In this document: positions 8,451 through 15,950 of the stretch, in pieces
How the letters are laid out: each line of letters opens with the position of its first letter
How positions within the stretch are numbered: the stretch's first letter is position 1
From: Bacillota bacterium
Lineage (GTDB): Bacteria; Bacillota; Clostridia; Peptostreptococcales; Natronincolaceae
NCBI GenBank assembly: GCA_023387935.1
Contig: JAEWHG010000222.1
Location: forward strand, 1 to 23,239
Length of the DNA: 23,239 nt
Direction of reading: 5' to 3'
The notes under the pieces: generated by a model
The model's database searches: none
Seen by the model: the letters and a program-made list of their open reading frames with translations, nothing else
What the model was told of the DNA's origin: nothing
Translations under genes and position numbers: made by a program

Positions 8451-8593
8451 CGTATGAATATGCTGTTTTATACACTATGAGCCAGTCCCTAATTTAGACA
8501 TTTTATATTGAAATGGTCGATTTCGACAATATTTATTACCCGGGAAATCTAAAATGCGACAACAAATGATATTTTTATTTAATTTTTTAAATA

Positions 8594-9943
8594 TTAACCT
8601 AGTCTTTCTTCTATCAGCTTAGCAAGATTAGTTGCTAATATATTTAGTTCCTCTTGATTTTTTCCTTCAAGCATTACCCTTACCAATGGTTCTGTTCCAG
8701 AAGGCCTAATTAACACTCTACCTTCTCCTGCTAGTTTTTCCTCTACACTTGCTATTTCCTTCATAATTACACTATCTTCTTTATAAGCTTCCTTATTTTC
8801 TTTCTTTATTTTTGCATTGACTAGTACCTGTGGATAAGAAGTCATAATTTTAGCTAGTTCTGATAGTTTTTTATTTTCATCTTTCATTGTAGCTACTAGC
8901 TGAATTCCAGTTAATAGGCCATCACCCGTTGTGTTGTAATCTAAGAAAATTACATGTCCAGATTGTTCCCCACCTAATACGTATCCTTCTTTAACCATTT
9001 CTTCTAGTACATATCGGTCCCCAACCTTTGTCTTTTCAACCAAACATCCATGCTCTTTCATGGCAATTTCTAATCCTATGTTACTCATTACTGTACCTAC
9101 AATAGTATCTTTTTTTAGCTTGTTATGTTTCTTTAAATTAAGACCACATATAGCCATGATATGATCTCCATCGATTATATCACCGTTTTCATCTACTGCA
9201 ATTAATCTATCAGCATCACCATCAAATGAAAGCCCTACATCTGCACCCGTTTCCTTAACAAGCTGGGAAATTACTTCTGGATCTGTTGACCCACATCCTT
9301 TATTAATATTAGTACCATCTGGATGATCATTAATAATAATAACCTCAGCTCCAAGATCCTTTAAAAGCTTTGGTGCAGATTTATAAGCGGCTCCATTGCC
9401 AGCGTCAATAGCTATTTTTACGCCTTTAAAATCACAGTTGATCGTTGTCTTTAAGAAATCTGTATATTCTTTTATACTATTTTCATCATAGATAATTATT
9501 CCAACATCCTTACCTTCCATTCTAACATCAACGTCACGATCATTTAAAATATATTCTTCTATTTTTTCTTCAACATCGTCAGGTAACTTATACCCTTGAT
9601 TATTAAAAAATTTAATTCCATTATACTCTGCTGGATTATGAGAAGCTGATATTACTACTCCAAAGTCTGCTCCTAGGTATCTAGTTAAGTATGCTACTGC
9701 AGGCGTTGGAACAACACCTAAAGAAACAACATCCACTCCCATTGATAAAAATCCTGCTGTCATTGCAGACTCCAATAAATCTCCTGAGATACGAGTATCT
9801 TTTCCAATAGCTACCTTTGCTCTTTTATTATTATCATTACTTAATATGTATGCACCTATACGTCCTAGCTTGTAAGCTAGTTCTGGAGTTAGGTCTCTAT
9901 TTGCAATTCCTCTTACTCCGTCAGTTCCAAACAATTTCCCCAT
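8594..9943 (-). CDS. glmM: phosphoglucosamine mutase
   Basis: This is a 449-residue alpha-D-phosphohexomutase, the normal length for GlmM, which converts glucosamine-6-phosphate to glucosamine-1-phosphate for UDP-GlcNAc and peptidoglycan synthesis. Four domains are visible: the N-terminal MGKLFGTDGVRGIAN, the catalytic serine loop ISASHNPAEYNG with Ser101 as the phosphorylated residue, the metal loop DGDADR, the sugar-specificity loop GGEQSGH, and the C-terminal phosphate loop RPSGTEPLVRVM. The start is ATG 9943 (GGGAG 8 nt upstream), not the in-frame TTG at 9961. It has its own promoter at 9978-10006. In many Firmicutes glmM directly follows cdaA-cdaR; here about 7.8 kb of fermentation genes lie between. 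Confidence 0.97.
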   Translation of the reverse strand: MGKLFGTDGVRGIANRDLTPELAYKLGRIGAYILSNDNNKRAKVAIGKDTRISGDLLESAMTAGFLSMGVDVVSLGVVPTPAVAYLTRYLGADFGVVISASHNPAEYNGIKFFNNQGYKLPDDVEEKIEEYILNDRDVDVRMEGKDVGIIIYDENSIKEYTDFLKTTINCDFKGVKIAIDAGNGAAYKSAPKLLKDLGAEVIIINDHPDGTNINKGCGSTDPEVISQLVKETGADVGLSFDGDADRLIAVDENGDIIDGDHIMAICGLNLKKHNKLKKDTIVGTVMSNIGLEIAMKEHGCLVEKTKVGDRYVLEEMVKEGYVLGGEQSGHVIFLDYNTTGDGLLTGIQLVATMKDENKKLSELAKIMTSYPQVLVNAKIKKENKEAYKEDSVIMKEIASVEEKLAGEGRVLIRPSGTEPLVRVMLEGKNQEELNILATNLAKLIEERLG

Positions 9944-9977
9944 TAATAAAACTCCCTTCAATCCATATGTTTAGTCA

Positions 9978-10006
9978 ATTTTATCATAATTTATATCTAT
10001 GTACAA
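9978..10006 (-). promoter_or_regulatory. sigma-A-type promoter of glmM
   Basis: On the minus strand TTGTAC (10006-10001) and TAAAAT (9983-9978) are separated by exactly 17 nt, and the -10 is extended (TGA before TAAAAT). It predicts a start near 9971 and a leader of about 28 nt. A second TATAAT at 10068-10063 has no clear -35. Confidence 0.65.
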
Positions 10007-10080
10007 TTATTTATATACTCTAGATTATATAAATATATAATACAAAGTATATCCTTTTTTCTATTATATCATGGGTTATT

Positions 10081-10166
10081 TAAAATAAAATTTGTTCGTT
10101 TCCACTTACAAGCTTTATATCACACTCAATTCAAACTTTGTTTTAAATTTTAAGTACTTAAAAGAA
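10081..10166 (-). repeat. hairpin element B, related to element A at 14701-14786
   Basis: This segment aligns without gaps over its first ~75 nt with 14701-14786, at roughly two thirds identity, including identical CACTCAAT and CTTAAAA blocks. On the minus strand AATTTAAA pairs with TTTGAATT, flanked by GTACT/AGTGT. The element starts right after the terminator of the oxidoreductase operon and ends before the glmM promoter. Whether it is a mobile repeat, a structured RNA or part of a regulatory site is unknown. Confidence 0.5.
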
Positions 10167-10169
10167 TAA

Positions 10170-10201
10170 CAACAAACCCTCACCAATAATTAGTGAGGGT
10201 T
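10170..10201 (-). terminator. terminator of the ptb-buk-oxidoreductase operon
   Basis: AACCCTCAC (10175-10183) and GTGAGGGTT (10193-10201) form a 9-bp GC-rich stem with a 9-nt loop, starting 19 nt after the gamma-subunit stop. On the minus strand the stem is followed by a T-rich tail, TTTGTTGTTATTC. Confidence 0.85.
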
Positions 10202-10220
10202 GTATATAGTAAGTTTTAGT

Positions 10221-10760
10221 TTATCTAACTGCAGCTGCTCCTCTTTCAAGAGCTTCTTTATTTAATGGAACTAATTTTTCTTTACTAGGGCCATATACTT
10301 TTTTGAAAGCTTCAAGAACAGACTCAACTTCTACTGCTTTTGAAACTTCTAGATACGCACCAAGCATTACCATGTTAACTACTCTGCTATTTCCCATTTC
10401 AGCAGCAATTTCGTTAGCTGGTACATAGAAAGTTCTTACATCTTCTCTAGTTACTTTTTCATCTACTAAAGAGCTATTAACTATAACAACTCCATCTTTA
10501 ACTACATTGTTTGCAAACTTAAGTGAAGGTAAGTTCATTACAATAGCTGCTGTTGCATCATTTGTAATAATTGGAGATCCAACTGGCTCATCAGATACAA
10601 CAACAGCACAGTTTGCAGCTCCTCCACGCATTTCTGGTCCATAGGAAGGTAACCAAGAAACTTCTTTATTCTCGATCATCCCTGCGTAGGTTAATAATTG
10701 GCCTGCGGACATAACACCTTGACCACCAAATCCTGATAATATTACTCTTTCTGTTGCCAT
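10221..10760 (-). CDS. 2-oxoacid:ferredoxin oxidoreductase, gamma subunit
   Basis: This 179-residue protein is the gamma-type domain (POR family) of 2-oxoacid:ferredoxin oxidoreductases. It begins with the signature ERVILSGFGGQGVMSAGQLL and contains WLPSYGPEMRGGAANCAVVVS, the family's conserved segment, followed by PSLKFANNVVKDGVVIVNSS. It contributes the CoA-side domain of the complex that oxidatively decarboxylates 2-oxoacids to acyl-CoA. It starts one base after the stop of the beta-subunit gene, with GAGGGGAA upstream, and is the last gene before the operon terminator. Neighbouring ptb and buk argue for branched-chain 2-oxoacids (Vor type) rather than 2-oxoglutarate, but this is inference. 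Confidence 0.93.
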   Translation of the reverse strand: MATERVILSGFGGQGVMSAGQLLTYAGMIENKEVSWLPSYGPEMRGGAANCAVVVSDEPVGSPIITNDATAAIVMNLPSLKFANNVVKDGVVIVNSSLVDEKVTREDVRTFYVPANEIAAEMGNSRVVNMVMLGAYLEVSKAVEVESVLEAFKKVYGPSKEKLVPLNKEALERGAAAVR

Positions 10761-10761
10761 A

Positions 10762-11508
10762 TTATTTCCCCTCCTCTGGTGTACGGAAATTTCCTAGTGG
10801 ATAATACGGAATTAAGTTTTCTTTCAACCATACCATAGCTTCTGGAGCTGTTAGTCCCCAGTTTGTTGGACATGTAGAAAGTACTTCTACAATACCAAAT
10901 CCTTTACCTTCTAATTGTACTTCAAAAGCTTTCTTGATCGCTTTTTTAGCTTTTCTAATATTTGGAACATCGTGAACAGATACTCTTTCTACGAATACTG
11001 CTCCATCAATTGTAGCTAACATTTCAGCCATTCTGATAGGCTTTCCTGCTAATTCTTCTTGTCTTCCTTGTGGCGCTGTTGTTGCCTTTTGTCCAACTAA
11101 AGTTGTTGGAGACATTTGTCCACCAGTCATACCGTAAATAGCATTGTTAACAAAGATCGTTGTAAACTTTTCACCTCTATGTGCAGCATGAACAATTTCA
11201 GCTGTACCTATGGAAGCTAAGTCACCGTCTCCTTGGTATGTGAAAACAACATTTTCTGGAAGAATTCTTTTAATACCAGTTGCTACTGCTGGAGCTCTAC
11301 CGTGAGCCGCTTCACTCATATCGCAATTAAAGTAATCATAAGCAAGTACTGAACAACCTACTGGAGCTACCCCAATAGCTTTTCCTAATACTCCTAGTTC
11401 TTCTAATACTTCTCCTACTAATCTATGAATAATACCATGAGTACATCCTGGACAATAGTGAGTTTGTTTTTCTGTTAAACCTTCAGTCTTTTTAAATACT
11501 ACAGACAT
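10762..11508 (-). CDS. 2-oxoacid:ferredoxin oxidoreductase, beta (TPP-binding) subunit
   Basis: The 248-residue subunit binds thiamine pyrophosphate. The N-terminal HYCPGCTHG is the CxxC-type motif found in VorA/KorB proteins, and the Mg-TPP motif runs from GDGDLASIG (about 93-101) to NNAIYGMTGGQMSPTT (about 121-136). The family's catalytic decarboxylation happens here, together with the alpha subunit. ATG 11508 overlaps the alpha-subunit stop by one base (TAATG). Substrate could be 2-oxoisovalerate, 2-oxoisocaproate or 2-oxoglutarate on sequence alone; the ptb-buk genes upstream favour the branched-chain acids. Confidence 0.93.
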   Translation of the reverse strand: MSVVFKKTEGLTEKQTHYCPGCTHGIIHRLVGEVLEELGVLGKAIGVAPVGCSVLAYDYFNCDMSEAAHGRAPAVATGIKRILPENVVFTYQGDGDLASIGTAEIVHAAHRGEKFTTIFVNNAIYGMTGGQMSPTTLVGQKATTAPQGRQEELAGKPIRMAEMLATIDGAVFVERVSVHDVPNIRKAKKAIKKAFEVQLEGKGFGIVEVLSTCPTNWGLTAPEAMVWLKENLIPYYPLGNFRTPEEGK

Positions 11509-12569
11509 TATTGTGCACCCCCTAAGATTTCCTTAGCTTTTGCGATGATTGCAGCTGGTGTAGGAATCATACCACCTGTTCTTCCGTAGAAGTGTACTGG
11601 AAGTCTTCCTTCGTTTGCAATCTTTACGTCGTCGATCATTTGACCTGTACTCATTTCTACAGATAATAAAGCTTTTGCAGTTGCTGGAATTTCCTTAAAT
11701 GCTTTTGTAGGATATGGCCATAAAGTAATTGGTCTAATAAGTCCAGCTTTAATTCCTTCTGCTCTTAATGCTTCAATTGCATTTTTAACAATTCTTGAAG
11801 TTGTACCGTATGATACCATTACGATTTCTGCATCATCCATTTTGTACATTTCATACATTGTTTCATTTTCTTCTATTTCTTTATATTTTCTATCTAATTT
11901 CCAGTTATGATCTTCTAATGCTTGAGGATCTAAGAATAAAGAGTTCACAATATTTGGTTTTCTCTTACCTTCAGTTCCTGTTGTTGCCCAATCTTTAGCT
12001 GGTAATTCTCTTTTTTTAGGCTCGTTAAACTCAACAGGTTCCATCATTTGACCGATCATACCGTCTCCTAGAACGATTACAGGTGTTCTATAATAGTCAG
12101 CTACGTTGAAAGCTTCCATTGTTAAATCAACAGCTTCTTGAACTGTAGCAGGAGCGTATACAGGGTGTCTGTAGTCTCCATTTCCTCCACCTCTTGTAGA
12201 CATAAAGTAGTCTGCTTGAGAAGGTTGAATTCCACCTAGTCCTGGACCACCTCTAGAAATATTTATAATAACAGCTGGTAATTCAGCACCAGCGATATAA
12301 CTGATTCCTTCTTGCTTTAGAGCAACCCCTACAGAAGATGATGATGTTAATACTCTTGCTCCTGTACCAGCAGCTCCGTATATCATATTAATCGCAGCAA
12401 CTTCTGATTCAGCTTGAACAAACATTCCGCCAACTTTAGGTAATTCTCTAGACATAAATTCAGGTAATTCACTTTGTGGTGTAATTGGGTAACCGAAGAA
12501 ATATTTACATCCTGCTTTAATCGCAGCAGCACCTAGAGCTTCGTTTCCCTTCATTAATACTTTAGCCAT
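11508..12569 (-). CDS. vorB: 2-oxoacid:ferredoxin oxidoreductase, alpha subunit (VorB type)
   Basis: The 353-residue alpha subunit carries the pyrimidine-binding domain. It opens with MAKVLMKGNEALGAAAIKAG, then FFGYPITPQSELPEFM with the conserved YPITP motif, followed by the ESE pair (about 64-66), SSSSVGVALKQEGISY, and RGGPGLGGIQPSQADY. A transketolase C-terminal-like domain follows from about 250 (VSYGTTSRIVKNAIEALR). This pattern is that of 3-methyl-2-oxobutanoate (VorB) and 2-oxoglutarate (KorA) enzymes. The start is ATG 12569, preceded by AAGGAGGG; the longer frame to 12671 overlaps the ferredoxin gene and encodes a Cys/Arg-rich stretch not found in the family. Confidence 0.93.
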   Translation of the reverse strand: MAKVLMKGNEALGAAAIKAGCKYFFGYPITPQSELPEFMSRELPKVGGMFVQAESEVAAINMIYGAAGTGARVLTSSSSVGVALKQEGISYIAGAELPAVIINISRGGPGLGGIQPSQADYFMSTRGGGNGDYRHPVYAPATVQEAVDLTMEAFNVADYYRTPVIVLGDGMIGQMMEPVEFNEPKKRELPAKDWATTGTEGKRKPNIVNSLFLDPQALEDHNWKLDRKYKEIEENETMYEMYKMDDAEIVMVSYGTTSRIVKNAIEALRAEGIKAGLIRPITLWPYPTKAFKEIPATAKALLSVEMSTGQMIDDVKIANEGRLPVHFYGRTGGMIPTPAAIIAKAKEILGGAQ

Positions 12570-12601
12570 GGGTATGTCCCTCCTTACAATTTTTATATTA
12601 A

Positions 12602-12826
12602 TTAATCTTCTTTTTCTACTGTAATAACAACATCTGGACAAACAGTTGCACAACTTGCACAAGCAATACATTTATCCATCTCTTCTACTGTAGCTGGATT
12701 ATATCCTTTAGCATTAATTCTTGTTGTATCCATTTTAATTATTTTAACTGGACACACAGTTGTACATAGCGTACATCCTTTACAACGATTTTCATCAAAT
12801 GTAACTTTACCTTTAATCTTTGCCAT
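12602..12826 (-). CDS. 2-oxoacid:ferredoxin oxidoreductase, delta (2x[4Fe-4S] ferredoxin) subunit
   Basis: This 74-residue protein carries two complete [4Fe-4S] motifs: CKGCTLCTTVCP and CIACASCATVCP. It passes electrons from the catalytic subunits to soluble ferredoxin. The delta-first order (delta, alpha, beta, gamma) is typical of Vor/Kor operons. The start is ATG 12826, 6 nt after AAGGAGGG; codons upstream of it lack a ribosome site. A gap of 90 nt separates it from the P-loop ATPase gene, in which I find no clear promoter. Confidence 0.93.
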   Translation of the reverse strand: MAKIKGKVTFDENRCKGCTLCTTVCPVKIIKMDTTRINAKGYNPATVEEMDKCIACASCATVCPDVVITVEKED

Positions 12827-12916
12827 GTTTAACCCTCCTTTATAATTATCAATAAACTTGAGGTAATATATATCTAATGCCTTCATCGACCGCTATCTCC
12901 AGCAAAAAGAACTTTT

Positions 12917-13588
12917 TTACATCCAATCTTCACGCATGATCATTTTGATAGGTAATATTTGACCTTCTAGATCTGTCGGAAGATCTTTAGCAACACTTTC
13001 AATAGCACTTACATATTTAATTGGTATATTTAATTCTTCTGAAGCCGCTCTACAAAGTTCCTGACCTCTTAAAACATCCTCAACTGTAGTATATCTTAAT
13101 AAGTGGGTGTTATTAATCAGTCCTGTAACTTTTGCTCTAGAAGTTTTTTCTATTGACTTAATATGGTGAATCAAACCTTCTACAGTTTGAGTTTCAGGTC
13201 TATTCCCATTAACTACGCAGAACATATCATATTTTCCATCTACTAAATATTGATGGTATCTGCCTAAAGTTCTTGCACCCATAGAGTCTCCACCAACATC
13301 CATTACAAAATCATATGCTTCATTTTGCAATGGTCCTAATATGCCTGCAGATATAGATGGTAAATCGGTACCAGAACCCTCTACATAGCTTGACTCTACT
13401 AGTATACCATAACTTTTTAAAAGTTCATGCTTCTCTCTACTTCTAAAATATGGATTCACTACGTCTAAATCAGCTAATGCTACTTTTTTTCCTTGCTCTG
13501 CTAAAGCTATAGCGTAGTTTACCGAAAACTCAGTCTTACCACTTCCATAATGTCCTATTATAATTCGGACTCTATTGTCATTTAGCAT
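12917..13588 (-). CDS. P-loop ATPase (SIMIBI/MinD-like) of unknown role in the oxidoreductase operon
   Basis: The 223-residue soluble protein is a single nucleotide-binding domain. Numbered from the ATG at 13588: Walker A GHYGSGKTE (12-20), a switch-like segment ADLDVVNPYFRSRE (about 41-54), a Walker-B-like MDVGGDSMGARTLGRYH, and GLINNTHL near the expected base-recognition strand. It lacks the second Lys of the deviant ParA/MinD Walker A (KGGxGK). I do not recognise a characterised member. Its place between butyrate kinase and the ferredoxin subunit, in tight operon spacing, suggests a role in assembly or activation of the oxidoreductase, but this is inference only. The start is uncertain: GTG 13597, ATG 13594 and ATG 13588 are in frame, and AAAGGTG fits best with 13588. 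Confidence 0.8.
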   Translation of the reverse strand: MLNDNRVRIIIGHYGSGKTEFSVNYAIALAEQGKKVALADLDVVNPYFRSREKHELLKSYGILVESSYVEGSGTDLPSISAGILGPLQNEAYDFVMDVGGDSMGARTLGRYHQYLVDGKYDMFCVVNGNRPETQTVEGLIHHIKSIEKTSRAKVTGLINNTHLLRYTTVEDVLRGQELCRAASEELNIPIKYVSAIESVAKDLPTDLEGQILPIKMIMREDWM

Positions 13589-13599
13589 ATTCATCACCT

Positions 13600-14676
13600 T
13601 TATTGGTATTTTTTTGCTTCTTCTTCTCCACGTAATACTCTTAATCCACCTTCAGCTAAAGCGATCATTTCATCTTCACCAGGGTAAATTACAACCTCTG
13701 AAATAAATTCAACATCTTCTTTAATCCATGCTGTAAATTCTTTATCATATGCAATTCCACCAGTTAGGATGATAGCATCTACTTTACCTTTTAATACAGC
13801 AGCACAAGCACCGATTTCTTTAGCTACTTGGTAAGCCATTGCTTTGTATACAAGTTCAGCTTTTTTATCGCCTTTTTCTATCATAGCAACAACTTCTCTA
13901 CCATCATTGCTTCCAACATATGCAACAAGTCCACCTTTACCAGTGATTAATTTTTTAATTTCATCAAGAGTATATTCTCCAGAGAAACAAAGTTTAGCTA
14001 ATTGTCCTGCTGGTAGTCCACCAGATCTTTCAGGTGAGAATGGTCCATCTCCATCTAAAGCATTATTAACTTCGATAACTCTTCCATTTTTATGAGCTCC
14101 TACAGAAACTCCACCACCTAGGTGAGCTACAATAACATTTACATCTTCATATGCTTTTCCCATATCCTTTGCATATCTTCTTGCAACAGCTTTTTGGTTT
14201 AATGCATGGAATATACTTTTTCTATCTAATTGTGGAATACCAGAAACTCTAGCGATTTCATTTAATTCATCAACAACAACTGGGTCAACTATAAATGCAG
14301 GGATGTTTAATTGTCCAGCTATTTCGCTAGCAATTATTCCTCCAAGGTTCGATGCATGTTGTCCCATTACTCCTACTTTTAAGTCCTTAATCATATTTTC
14401 ATCCACTGAGTATGTTCCACCTTCAATAGGCTTTAAAAGACCGCCTCTACCTACTACAGCATCTAATTTAGTTAAGTTGATTCCTTTTTCATTTAATGTT
14501 TCAAGAATAACATTTTTTCTAAATTCATATTGATCAAATATCGTTGCATATTGTCCAATTTCTTCAGATGAATGTCTTAATACCTCTTCAAATACATTTT
14601 TCTCGTTATCAAAAATAGCAATTTTTGTTGATGTAGATCCTGGGTTTATCGTTAATATTCTATAAATTTCGCTCAT
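13600..14676 (-). CDS. buk: butyrate (branched-chain acid) kinase
   Basis: This 358-residue ASKHA-fold acid kinase transfers phosphate from butyryl- or isobutyryl/isovaleryl-phosphate to ADP. Phosphate-1 loop: LTINPGSTSTKIAIFDNE (8-25). The middle phosphate loop is VAHLGGGVSVGAHKNGR, followed by the DGDGPFSPERSGGLP catalytic segment with the conserved Arg; the adenosine loop is ILTGGIAYD. Length and motifs fit Buk better than acetate kinase (about 400 residues, different C-terminus). The ATG at 14676 follows AGAGGCGG. It is separated from ptb by 102 nt holding hairpin element A. Its operon partners imply substrate-level phosphorylation after 2-oxoacid oxidation. Confidence 0.95.
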   Translation of the reverse strand: MSEIYRILTINPGSTSTKIAIFDNEKNVFEEVLRHSSEEIGQYATIFDQYEFRKNVILETLNEKGINLTKLDAVVGRGGLLKPIEGGTYSVDENMIKDLKVGVMGQHASNLGGIIASEIAGQLNIPAFIVDPVVVDELNEIARVSGIPQLDRKSIFHALNQKAVARRYAKDMGKAYEDVNVIVAHLGGGVSVGAHKNGRVIEVNNALDGDGPFSPERSGGLPAGQLAKLCFSGEYTLDEIKKLITGKGGLVAYVGSNDGREVVAMIEKGDKKAELVYKAMAYQVAKEIGACAAVLKGKVDAIILTGGIAYDKEFTAWIKEDVEFISEVVIYPGEDEMIALAEGGLRVLRGEEEAKKYQ

Positions 14677-14700
14677 TAATTTTTTCCGCCTCTCTAGCCT

Positions 14701-14786
14701 AAAAATAAAATTTATTTACTTACGTCCACAATATTTATGGCGCACTCAATTTTTAATTACATTAAAAATTTCAAGTGCTTAAAATA
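14701..14786 (-). repeat. hairpin element A between ptb and buk
   Basis: Immediately after the ptb stop the minus strand can fold GCACT...AGTGC around a long A/T stem (ATTTTTAAT with ATTAAAAAT, 3-nt loop). There is no clean U-tract at the stem foot. It resembles 10081-10166 in both sequence and fold, and pairs that differ between the two copies (GCACT/AGTGC against GTACT/AGTGT) keep pairing through G-U. It could tune ptb:buk ratios or be a dispersed element. Confidence 0.5.
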
Positions 14787-15687
14787 ATTTTGCTGCACAT
14801 AATACGCCAAGTGCAATTGAATATAATTTTGCTTCATCACTATCTGCTCTAGAAGTTAAAACAATAGGTGCTTTAGCTCCTACAATAAGTCCTGCATTCT
14901 TAGCTCCCGCAAAGAATACCATAGATTTATATAAAATATTACCAGCTTCAATATCCGGTACTAATAATATTTCTGCTTTTCCTGCAACTGGATGTGTTAT
15001 ACCTTTATGTTTCGCAGCTTCCATAGAAATAGCATTATCTAAAGCAAATGGTCCCCCTACAATACATCCTGTAATTTCACCATTTTTATTCATTTCCTCT
15101 AATGCTGCTGCGTCTACAGTATCCTTCATCTTTGGATTAACCTTTTCTACAGCACAAAGAGCTGCAACTTTAGGCTCCTCTATATCTAATGCATGAGCTA
15201 CTTGTACAGCATTTTCGATAATTTGTTTTTTAGTGTTTAAGTCAGGAGCTAAATTCATAGCTGCATCAGTTACGAAAAATAATCTATCATATTCTTTAAC
15301 ATCAAATACTGCAACGTGACTTAATACATTACCAGTTCTAAGTCCTATTTCAGCATCTAATACAGCTTTTAAAATAACAGAGGTATCAACTAGACCCTTC
15401 ATTACCATATGAGCCTTTCCAGTAGAAACCAATTCTACTGCTTTTCTAGAAGCTTCAGTTAAATCTTTAATATCAATAATTTCAAATTGAGCTAGGTCAA
15501 TATTATTTTCATTTGCAATTTCTACAATTTTCTCTTGATCACCTACTAAAATAGCATCAACAATACCAGCTTGTTTCGCTTGATTAACAGCTGACAAAAC
15601 TTCAAAATCCTGAGCACAGGCAACAGAAATTGTTTTAGGTCCTCTTTGTCTAGCAATTTCCATTACTTCTTGAAAGTTTTTAATCAT
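14779..15687 (-). CDS. ptb: phosphate butyryltransferase
   Basis: The 302-residue protein matches the length of phosphotransbutyrylases (about 300) in the Pta/PlsX-like fold. It converts butyryl- or branched acyl-CoA plus phosphate to acyl-phosphate plus CoA. Recognisable blocks are KTISVACAQDFEVL, DAILVGDQEKI, HMVMKGLVDTSVILKAVL, LSHVAVFDV, FFVTDAAMNLAPD, GPFALDNAIS and the C-terminal VGAKAPIVLTSRADS. The start is ATG 15687 with GAGGTG 8 nt upstream; the 29 extra upstream codons to 15774 lie in the leader and are not family-like. It is the first gene behind the sigma-54 promoter, with a leader of about 124 nt. Confidence 0.94.
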   Translation of the reverse strand: MIKNFQEVMEIARQRGPKTISVACAQDFEVLSAVNQAKQAGIVDAILVGDQEKIVEIANENNIDLAQFEIIDIKDLTEASRKAVELVSTGKAHMVMKGLVDTSVILKAVLDAEIGLRTGNVLSHVAVFDVKEYDRLFFVTDAAMNLAPDLNTKKQIIENAVQVAHALDIEEPKVAALCAVEKVNPKMKDTVDAAALEEMNKNGEITGCIVGGPFALDNAISMEAAKHKGITHPVAGKAEILLVPDIEAGNILYKSMVFFAGAKNAGLIVGAKAPIVLTSRADSDEAKLYSIALGVLCAAKLF

Positions 15688-15820
15688 TCTAGCTTCACCT
15701 CTTATTTCTATAGTTTTTATTTTTTTTGAAATAGTTATTACATAGATTAATTCACTAATTTTTGTAATATACACTATAATTATATTTCCACAATATCACT
15801 TTATATATTTATACTATTGA

Positions 15821-15837
15821 TGCAATAGTTGTGCCAA
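15821..15837 (-). promoter_or_regulatory. sigma-54 (-24/-12) promoter of ptb-buk operon
   Basis: The minus strand reads TTGGCACAACTATTGCA (15837-15821). It matches the TGGCAC-N5-TTGC consensus with GG and GC at exact -24/-12 spacing. Start of transcription should be near 15811. It lies between a sigma-54 activator gene and ptb, the expected target. Confidence 0.9.
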
Positions 15838-15914
15838 ATTGATGATTTGTAAATTTTAATTATTATTTCTCTAAATCCAAGTGATCAGAGAGCATATTTT
15901 TCTTTTCATAACAC

Positions 15915-15950
15915 AAAAAACTTGCATTATTTTATACAATGCAAGTTTTT
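15915..15950 (-). terminator. terminator of the sigma-54 activator gene
   Basis: Arms 15916-15928 and 15938-15950 form a 13-bp stem with a 9-nt loop, and on the minus strand six T (15920-15915) close it. It ends 44 nt after the regulator's stop. The arms contain TTGCAT/ATGCAA words that recur next to it. Confidence 0.85.

Larger units (their letters stand above)
8148..8593. other. 446-nt intergenic region between glmM and the Crp/Fnr gene
   Basis: I see no convincing ORF on either strand. It contains, in minus-strand order, two Spo0A-box-like words (8561-8555 and 8529-8521), the glmM terminator hairpin (8450-8402), a very AT-rich stretch with several TATAAT-like words, one at 8265-8260 without a clear -35, and a 14-bp palindrome (8194-8207) just before the Crp/Fnr gene. 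The promoter of the nucleoside operon must lie here but I cannot fix it. Confidence 0.6.

Noticed and set aside
8148..8593. Purine riboswitch in front of the nucleoside operon
   Set aside because: None of the conserved core pairs or loops of purine or PreQ1 riboswitches can be found on the minus strand here.
11508..12671. 34-residue N-terminal extension of the alpha subunit (Cys/Arg-rich)
   Set aside because: It overlaps the ferredoxin gene in another frame, and the ATG at 12569 has the ribosome site and the family's normal N-terminus.
15688..15774. 29-codon extension of ptb upstream of 15687
   Set aside because: It lies in the leader, and AGAGGTG is placed for the ATG at 15687, which gives the usual family length.
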